Shown: positions 25,073-28,534 of the stretch, in pieces
Layout: every line of letters starts with the position of its first letter
Position numbering within the stretch: the first letter of the stretch is position 1
Source of the DNA: a virus
Strand: one strand, 5' to 3'
IMG/VR virus record: IMGVR_UViG_3300025872_000235
Location: 1 to 28,534 of that record
Length of the DNA stretch: 28,534 nt
The notes under the pieces: model-generated
Told to the model about the DNA's origin: nothing
The model's input: the letters and a program-made list of their open reading frames with translations, nothing else
The model's database searches: none
Program-made: the position numbers and the translations under genes

Positions 25073-25749
25073 ACGGTGACGGGCCGGACGTTTGCGATCT
25101 GCCGGCCAAGCCGACGATTGCAGACTTCGTCCGCGTCGGTCGGAACGATTGCGTCTTCAACTTTGGAGACGCCGGAAGCATGTCGTTTGCGGTTCCGGTG
25201 GACGATGAACGGGAGAGGTCGCCCATGCGGAAGTCGCGAAAGAAGGATCAACCGGAGGAGGGATCGCCCATGTCCGTTGACGCATCCACGCCGATCACCA
25301 CGACCGCGACGATGCCGCCGGTTGCCGGGCCGACTACGGCGACCATCGGAGTGGCGGACAACGCCATTTCGGAAGTGAAGTCGCTGGTGCCTGCGGACGG
25401 CAACGCGAACATGATCACGGTCGCGCTGGCGGTTGTGGGCGTGGCCGGCGGCGGTGCGGCGTTCAAGCTGTACCAGAACATGGTCAAGTCGAAGCATGAA
25501 AAGGAAATGAAGAAGCTTGAGATCGAAGAGCAGCGCAGCCAGAAGCAGGATGACCAGCATTCCCAGTGCAACGCCGCTCGCGTGGCGTTGGAAGCCAAGG
25601 TCGCGGCGCTCATGGCTCGCGTGGAAGAGTTGGCGGCGAAGCCCGCTGGCGCTCCGTCCGTTGATCTTGGCGACTTCAATCCGGAGGAGATCGAAGACCG
25701 GCTTGCCAAGGTTGAATCGCTGGTGAAGCCGAAGGCGAGGAGGCGGTAA
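25069..25749 (+). CDS. Single-pass membrane protein, uncertain start (lysis region)
   Basis: The long form has 226 residues and starts at GTG 25069 within the previous stop (GTGA). A shorter form from ATG 25270 has 159 residues and a far stronger ribosome binding site (GGAGGAGGGA at 25253-25262); ATG 25225 after GGGAGAGG is a third option. The shared part has a membrane helix at about 113-133 of the long form (MITVALAVVGVAGGGAAFKL), then a Lys/Glu-rich coil with one Cys, and a Pro/Ala linker. Residues 1-67 hold two Cys and look soluble. The two-start design resembles genes making long and short forms, but this is unproven. Probably a lysis-related membrane protein. Confidence 0.62.
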   Translation: MNGDGPDVCDLPAKPTIADFVRVGRNDCVFNFGDAGSMSFAVPVDDERERSPMRKSRKKDQPEEGSPMSVDASTPITTTATMPPVAGPTTATIGVADNAISEVKSLVPADGNANMITVALAVVGVAGGGAAFKLYQNMVKSKHEKEMKKLEIEEQRSQKQDDQHSQCNAARVALEAKVAALMARVEELAAKPAGAPSVDLGDFNPEEIEDRLAKVESLVKPKARRR

Positions 25750-25994
25750 TGTCGCGCGAAGAGAAGATCCAAACCGTGTTGGCGTTCATGGGCGCGCTGG
25801 TGCCGCTGATGTCGGCGCTGGCGTCCCTGCTGAATCACATGGTGCGCGAGCGCGAGGCTCGCGGCGAGGCGGTGCCTTCGGCCATGCTGAAGGCGGGCGT
25901 GGTTCTGAACGCCGGCGCGGTCAATCTGGACAAGGCGCTACAGCTTGCGAAGAAGGCGCGCGCCGGGGCCAAGGAGGCCGCCAGTGAAGGCTAA
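25749..25994 (+). CDS. Small hydrophobic/amphipathic protein (lysis region)
   Basis: An 81-residue protein beginning MSREEKIQTVLAFMGALVPL with a hydrophobic stretch at about 8-31 interrupted by a His and Asn, followed by basic, Ala-rich helix. It could be membrane-associated and is a candidate small holin, although the C-terminal half is unlike a second membrane helix. The start overlaps the preceding TAA (TAATG), with AGGAGGCGG just upstream. It overlaps the next gene by eleven bases. No family recognised. Confidence 0.65.
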   Translation: MSREEKIQTVLAFMGALVPLMSALASLLNHMVREREARGEAVPSAMLKAGVVLNAGAVNLDKALQLAKKARAGAKEAASEG

Positions 25995-26271
25995 GCTGCT
26001 GGGACTCTGGCTTGGTGTTCTTGCTGTTCTGGCCGCGATTGCGGCTTGGTTCAAGGCCAAGTCGGACGAAGAGGCCGCCCGCGAGGATGACACCAAGAAG
26101 CGCGCGGAAGCGTTGAAGACCAAGGTCGCGGAAGTGAAGGCTGAGCAGGCTGCGCGCAAGGAGGCAACTGATGCTGCCGTGGCGAAGGTGGATGATGCCG
26201 CTAGGGTGGACGCCGCGCGTGATCCTGTGGCTCTCGCTAACGATCTTCTGGCGGATGCCGGCAAGAAGTGA
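25984..26271 (+). CDS. i-spanin-like protein (N-terminal membrane helix plus coiled coil)
   Basis: GTG 25984 is the chosen start because AAGGAGG lies at 25971-25977; longer in-frame forms only add Arg/Pro-rich sequence read from another frame. The 95-residue product has a membrane helix at 4-23 (KLLGLWLGVLAVLAAIAAWF), then a Lys/Glu/Ala coiled coil to about residue 80. This is the plan of Rz-type inner-membrane spanins. The next gene starts inside its last third in a different frame, which also recalls nested Rz/Rz1 pairs. No proof of function; a generic one-helix membrane protein is the alternative. Confidence 0.65.
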   Translation: MKAKLLGLWLGVLAVLAAIAAWFKAKSDEEAAREDDTKKRAEALKTKVAEVKAEQAARKEATDAAVAKVDDAARVDAARDPVALANDLLADAGKK

Positions 26272-26641
26272 GGAACAGCCCTGCCGCTACGAAGGCGACC
26301 GGGTTTCCTGCACCAAAGACGGGTTCAAGTCTCTGACAGAGATTCTGATCCAACATCGTTCGCGTGCCGACAAGTGCGAGGTAGTCTTGGCGGACGAGCG
26401 GAAGAACGCAGAACAGGAAGCCGCGATCTTGGCTAGCTGCCAAGAGATCGTGGCGGCGATCAAGCCTTGCCCGCCCAAGCGTTCGCCCGTGTGGCCGCTC
26501 GCCGGGATCGGCGCTGCGGTTGTCGGGACCGTTCTTCTGTCGGCGGGGTTCGTCGCGAACGTGCCCGACAGTGCGCGCCTTGTGATCATCGGATCCGGCG
26601 TTTCCGCGATTGCGGGCGGCGTGATCCTAGCTTGGCCTTGA
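26195..26641 (+). CDS. Exported Cys-rich protein with two C-terminal membrane helices
   Basis: Starts inside the preceding gene in another frame; ATG 26195 is favoured by GAAGGTGG just upstream, with GTG 26219 possible. It encodes 148 residues: a signal-like N-terminus (MPLGWTPRVILWLSLTIFW), then an ectodomain with five Cys (CRYEG, VSC, DKC, ASC, PCPP) that could form disulfides, then two hydrophobic segments (PLAGIGAAVVGTVLLSAGFV and ARLVIIGSGVSAIAGGVILA). There is no lipobox, so it is not a classical o-spanin. Position after the spanin-like gene points to a lysis partner or envelope protein. The family is not recognised. Confidence 0.6.
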   Translation: MPLGWTPRVILWLSLTIFWRMPARSEEQPCRYEGDRVSCTKDGFKSLTEILIQHRSRADKCEVVLADERKNAEQEAAILASCQEIVAAIKPCPPKRSPVWPLAGIGAAVVGTVLLSAGFVANVPDSARLVIIGSGVSAIAGGVILAWP

Positions 26642-26648
26642 GTCCAAC

Positions 26649-27068
26649 ATGCCCAACATCCCGGTAAACAAGGCGCTGTACGAGCGGATCAAGCAACGGA
26701 TCAAGCGGAAGATGGTTTGGCCTTCCGCGTACGCCAGTGCGCGATTGGTGCGCGAGTACAAGGCCGAAGGCGGCAAGTACCGTGCAATGGCGCGCGGAGG
26801 CTTGACCAAGTGGTTCGGTGAAAAGTGGGTTGATCTTTCGCGGCCCAAGCCCGGCGGCGGATTTGAAGAGTGCGGGCGCGAGCGCGCCGAAGGCCGGAAC
26901 TACCCGAAGTGCGTGCCTGCGGCGAAGGCTGCGGCGATGACGCCGGCGGAGCGGGTCAGCGCCATTCGACGCAAACGCACCGCGCAGGGCGGCCGGATGC
27001 GATCCAGCCCGACGCGAGTGGCGACGTTTGCGGACGCCTTGAAGAAGAGGAAGGCCCGCGCCGATTGA
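26649..27068 (+). CDS. DUF5872-like conserved phage protein
   Basis: The 139-residue sequence has the conserved order PNIPVNKALYERIK, KMVWPSAYASARLVREYK, then GGLTKWFGEKWVDLSRP, GGGFEECGRERAEGR and YPKCVPAAKAAAMTPAERV, which I recognise as the DUF5872 type found in phages and large DNA viruses. Function is unknown. The Cys, Trp and basic residues spread through the motifs could bind nucleic acid or metal. The C-terminus is Arg/Lys-rich (AIRRKRTAQGGRMR). The ATG has a weak ribosome binding site. It is the last + strand gene before the convergent junction. Confidence 0.8.
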   Translation: MPNIPVNKALYERIKQRIKRKMVWPSAYASARLVREYKAEGGKYRAMARGGLTKWFGEKWVDLSRPKPGGGFEECGRERAEGRNYPKCVPAAKAAAMTPAERVSAIRRKRTAQGGRMRSSPTRVATFADALKKRKARAD

Positions 27069-27120
27069 TCACAGTTGCGAGATGCAACCGGCTCCCGGTT
27101 TGATCTTTCGACGCGGGCCT
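27052..27120 (+). terminator. Possible terminator at the convergent junction
   Basis: AACCGG (27086-27091) and CCGGTT (27095-27100) form a 6-base-pair hairpin with a 3-base loop, followed by TGATCTTT on the + strand. It is enclosed by a perfect 9-base inverted repeat, AGGCCCGCG (27052-27060) and CGCGGGCCT (27112-27120). It lies between the last + gene and the tRNA gene that comes from the other side, so it probably ends one or both transcripts. The T-run is imperfect. Confidence 0.5.
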
Positions 27121-27122
27121 AT

Positions 27123-27197
27123 TGGCTGGACGGGTAGGAGTCGAACCTACGATAGGCGAATTAACAGTTCGCTGCCGTGCCGCTTGGCTACCGTCCA
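27123..27197 (-). tRNA. tRNA-Asn (anticodon GTT)
   Basis: Reading the - strand, acceptor TGGACGG pairs fully with CCGTCCA, followed by G discriminator and an encoded CCA. The D arm is GCC...GGC. The anticodon arm is GCGAA-CTGTTAA-TTCGC, giving anticodon GTT (Asn). The T arm is GTAGG-TTCGACT-CCTAC with the usual TTCGA loop. U1-A72 and G73 fit bacterial asparagine tRNA. The 5' end lies one base after the stop codon of the gene at 27199-27501, so it is likely co-transcribed and cut out of that mRNA. Confidence 0.96.
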
Positions 27198-27198
27198 A

Positions 27199-27501
27199 TT
27201 ACTTCTTGCGGGCGCGCTCCAGCTTGCTCAACTGTGAAAGCGCCCATCGCCGGCCGGCAGTGCCGCCCCACAGTCGCCAAGCGATGGACGCTGCGCTGGA
27301 CTTGTCCTGCTTCGGATCGACGCTGTGGCGGGCGAAGAAGGACTTCATCCGCTTGAGCGTGGACTCGCTCATGCCCTTTCCGTTGGCAAGGTCGCGCGCA
27401 CGGGCCACGCCGACCTCAGTGCCTCCGCGGCCATGCGTGGCGCGATCCTCAAGCGCCTTGCGGGCGATCTGTCGAACGACGGCGGGGGGCTTGGGGTTCA
27501 T
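27199..27501 (-). CDS. Conserved small phage protein (LWGG motif)
   Basis: The 100-residue protein contains the series VARARDLANGK, SESTLKRMKSFFARHSVD, SSAASIAWRLWGGTAGRRWA, which I recognise as a recurring phage module seen both alone and attached to head proteins; its function is not known to me. It is basic and helical, with a conserved Trp-Gly-Gly segment. The ATG overlaps the stop of the upstream RHH-like gene (ATGA), and the tRNA follows one base after its TAA. It may act with the small DNA-binding protein. Confidence 0.78.
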   Translation of the reverse strand: MNPKPPAVVRQIARKALEDRATHGRGGTEVGVARARDLANGKGMSESTLKRMKSFFARHSVDPKQDKSSAASIAWRLWGGTAGRRWALSQLSKLERARKK

Positions 27502-27677
27502 GGCGTCTTCTCCGGTTTCTGGCGCAGGCGCAAGTTTATCTCACGGCGCACCGCGTTGGAAACCCAGCGCGAGATCGTCTCGCGATCCAGATCCGCGAAT
27601 TCGCGAAGCTGCGACCGCTCGTAATCGTTCAGATCGTAGAAGACGATGCGCCGCTTGAGCGCCGGTCGGTTCGGCAT
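27498..27677 (-). CDS. Small ribbon-helix-helix-like DNA-binding protein
   Basis: A 59-residue gene. The sequence MPNRPALKRRIVFYDLNDYE gives a short beta strand, then helices ERSQLREFADLDRETISRWV and SNAVRREINLRL, matching the strand-helix-helix order of Arc/MetJ-type repressors. A dimeric DNA-binding regulator is inferred; no strict signature is complete. The stop overlaps the next start (ATGA). A -35/-10 pair ends only six bases before the ATG, which would make a nearly leaderless mRNA. It lies after the SSB terminator, so it begins its own transcript. Confidence 0.6.
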   Translation of the reverse strand: MPNRPALKRRIVFYDLNDYERSQLREFADLDRETISRWVSNAVRREINLRLRQKPEKTP

Positions 27678-27683
27678 GGCGTG

Positions 27684-27712
27684 ACGTTACACTTCAGCCG
27701 GCCATGCGTCAA
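27684..27712 (-). promoter_or_regulatory. Candidate sigma70-type promoter for the RHH-like/tRNA operon
   Basis: On the - strand TTGACG (27712-27707) and TAACGT (27689-27684) are 17 bases apart. The -35 box matches five of six consensus bases; the -10 box only three. The expected start site coincides with the A of ATG 27677. It stands just downstream of the SSB terminator, a sensible place for a new promoter. Confidence 0.45.
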
Positions 27713-27716
27713 GCGC

Positions 27717-27755
27717 AAAGAGAAGGGGCGAGCCCGGGATCACCGGACCCGCCCC
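27717..27755 (-). terminator. Intrinsic terminator after SSB
   Basis: On the - strand a 13-base-pair stem begins GGGGCG (27755-27750) and ends CGCCCC (27730-27725) with a 5-base loop, followed by TTCTCTTT (27724-27717). Both wobble pairs are G-U only in the - strand RNA, confirming direction. It lies about 20 bases beyond the SSB stop codon. Its GGGGCGG...CGCCCCTT plan is very close to the hairpin after the capsid gene. Confidence 0.85.
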
Positions 27756-27774
27756 AAATAAAGCCAAGCGTGGA

Positions 27775-28152
27775 CTAGAAGGGCATGTCCTCGTCATCGT
27801 GCGCGGCGGCGGCAGGGCGGCCCGTAGCCGCATGCGTAGCCGCGGGCTGCGCCTCGCCCGTGCGGAACGACTGCACCGACCCGGCGTTCATCTCAAGGCT
27901 CTGCTGCTTGCCCTGCTTGCCGTCAAACTCGCGCATCTCAATCTCGCCAGAGCACGACACAAGCGAGCCCTTGCGGATGTACTGCTCCACAAAGTCCGCG
28001 GTCTTCCCCCAAGCCGTCACGCGAACCCAAGTGGTCGGCTTGTCGCGACCCTTGCTGACCGGGACCGAAAACCCGACCGCCTTGCCGTTGGCCTTGCGCG
28101 CAGGATCCTGCGCCACAAAGCCCGTCACCGTACCCGAAAACGCACCAGCCAT
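27775..28152 (-). CDS. ssb: Single-stranded DNA-binding protein
   Basis: Coats single-stranded DNA during replication and recombination. The 125-residue product has an OB fold from residue 1 (GAFSGTVTGFVAQDPARKAN, VGFSVPVSKGRDKPTTWVRV, WGKTADFVEQYIRKGSLVSC, SGEIEMREF) to about 95, a Gln/Ala-rich linker, and the acidic tail DDEDMPF, the partner-binding tip of bacterial SSBs. It lacks extra domains. The start at ATG 28152 is preferred to upstream in-frame starts because GGAGG lies eight bases ahead and homologues begin at this point. It is followed by a strong terminator. In tandem with the small genes upstream it suggests an early replication module on the - strand. Confidence 0.94.
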   Translation of the reverse strand: MAGAFSGTVTGFVAQDPARKANGKAVGFSVPVSKGRDKPTTWVRVTAWGKTADFVEQYIRKGSLVSCSGEIEMREFDGKQGKQQSLEMNAGSVQSFRTGEAQPAATHAATGRPAAAAHDDEDMPF

Positions 28153-28171
28153 TGGACTTGCCTCCGCGCCT

Positions 28172-28369
28172 CTATTGGCGCTGTTCAGCCGGCTGCATGC
28201 CGGCATCCTTGAGCCCCGCGGCTTCCTTGATCCACTGGGGCAGTCTGTCGAATTCCCATCTGTGAATTGCGCCAAGGCGGCGCAACTCAGCCATTGCTTC
28301 CGGCTTGTGAAGCTGGCTCGCCAACTCGCACAGGCGCGCGTACACCAGCTTGCTCTCCGCGTCGTTCAT
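28172..28369 (-). CDS. Small helical protein upstream of SSB
   Basis: The 65-residue protein is largely helical: DAESKLVYARLCELASQL, KPEAMAELRRLGAIHRWEFD, RLPQWIKEAAGL. Unknown family; no cysteine cluster or membrane segment. AAGGG lies upstream of the ATG at a slightly long distance. It ends 19 bases before the SSB start, so both are probably in one operon. Its first third overlaps the end of the frame at 28287-28475. Confidence 0.6.
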   Translation of the reverse strand: MNDAESKLVYARLCELASQLHKPEAMAELRRLGAIHRWEFDRLPQWIKEAAGLKDAGMQPAEQRQ

Positions 28370-28475
28370 CTTCGTAAGCCCTTCGGATTAGCGTTTCGGC
28401 TTCTAGCTGGTCGCGCCGGGGCGCTCCCTTGCGCTGCGACCAGATCCACGCTTCCACCGCTTGCCGCAGTGTCAT
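28287..28475 (-). CDS. Possible small basic protein overlapping the next gene
   Basis: ATG 28475 with GGAG eight bases upstream opens a 62-residue frame, MTLRQAVEAWIWSQRKGAPR then RDQLEAETLIRRAYEDERRG. This first part is convincing helical sequence with GC-rich third positions. The last 25 residues, which overlap the 28172-28369 gene by 83 bases, are low in complexity. Either a true overlap exists or this frame is only partly coding. Function unknown. Confidence 0.45.
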   Translation of the reverse strand: MTLRQAVEAWIWSQRKGAPRRDQLEAETLIRRAYEDERRGEQAGVRAPVRVGEPASQAGSNG

Positions 28476-28534
28476 TGGGCGACTCCGAAGGCGAAGGCCC
28501 ACAGTACCAGATCGCCTTTCGCTTGCCCAGCTTG
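28366..28534 (-). CDS. Open frame entering from the window edge (partial)
   Basis: A frame open from the right edge reads KLGKRKAIWYCGPSPSESPN and ends with TGA inside the ATG of the 28369 gene (ATGA). The start is outside the window. Codon pattern looks coding only until about 28475, after which the 28475 frame looks better. It may be the C-terminus of a neighbouring gene or chance. Confidence 0.25.
   Translation of the reverse strand, partial: KLGKRKAIWYCGPSPSESPNDTAASGGSVDLVAAQGSAPARPARSRNANPKGLRR

Noticed and set aside
27122-27658. 178-codon + strand frame across the tRNA
   Set aside because: It runs through the tRNA-Asn gene and opposite two better - strand genes.
1-28534. CRISPR arrays, insertion sequences, integrase or attachment sites
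   Set aside because: No spaced direct repeats, transposase or integrase motifs were seen; the tRNA is intact and flanked by phage genes, with no sign of a duplicated attachment core within the window.

Overview
The window is a stretch of a tailed double-stranded DNA bacteriophage genome (Caudoviricetes). It carries a near-complete late module for packaging, capsid, short tail, DNA ejection and lysis on the + strand, and the end of an opposing module with SSB, a small DNA-binding protein and a tRNA on the - strand. Gene content points to a podovirus: portal, scaffold, major capsid, gp11-like adaptor and a large nozzle-like protein are present. There is no tape measure, sheath, tail-tube or tail assembly chaperone gene. 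Three successive internal-virion-type proteins of 329, 655 and 1313 residues resemble in order and size the T7 gp14/15/16 or P22 gp7/20/16 ejection sets. The DNA is GC-rich (roughly 60% by eye). I see no integrase or repressor. The host cannot be named; spanin-like membrane proteins would fit a diderm host.

Layout. 1-123 is a non-coding island of extreme composition (alternating CG, C-runs, AT island). 136-2128 holds a zinc-ribbon protein, a beta-class DNA methyltransferase and a small helical protein, joined by one- to four-base stop/start overlaps. 2129-7081 is packaging and head assembly: large terminase, two small unknowns, portal and scaffold. 7210-9384 is the major capsid protein and two small virion-associated candidates, punctuated by two strong RNA hairpins. 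9465-16125 is the tail: an adaptor with an inserted domain, a glycine-repeat receptor-binding candidate, a second fibre and a 1038-residue nozzle/hub. 16144-23064 is the ejection set. 23150-24162 is a zinc-ribbon RGG-rich protein and a small beta-rich protein. 24177-26641 is an M15 peptidase endolysin followed by a chain of overlapping membrane-protein genes, the likely lysis cassette. 26649-27068 is a DUF5872-like protein. From 28534 down to 27123 the - strand carries small unknowns, SSB with a strong terminator, then a ribbon-helix-helix-like protein, a conserved phage protein and tRNA-Asn(GTT). The two modules converge at about 27069-27122.

How it works together. TerL pumps DNA through the portal into a scaffolded HK97-type shell. 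The adaptor and nozzle close the short tail, with fibres inserted between them in gene order. Ejection proteins are packed for delivery, and the peptidase with membrane proteins releases progeny. The methyltransferase probably protects phage DNA. The SSB belongs to replication. No small terminase, DNA polymerase or RNA polymerase was recognised here. Most + strand genes are tightly packed with good ribosome binding sites, and I found no convincing sigma70 promoter for them.
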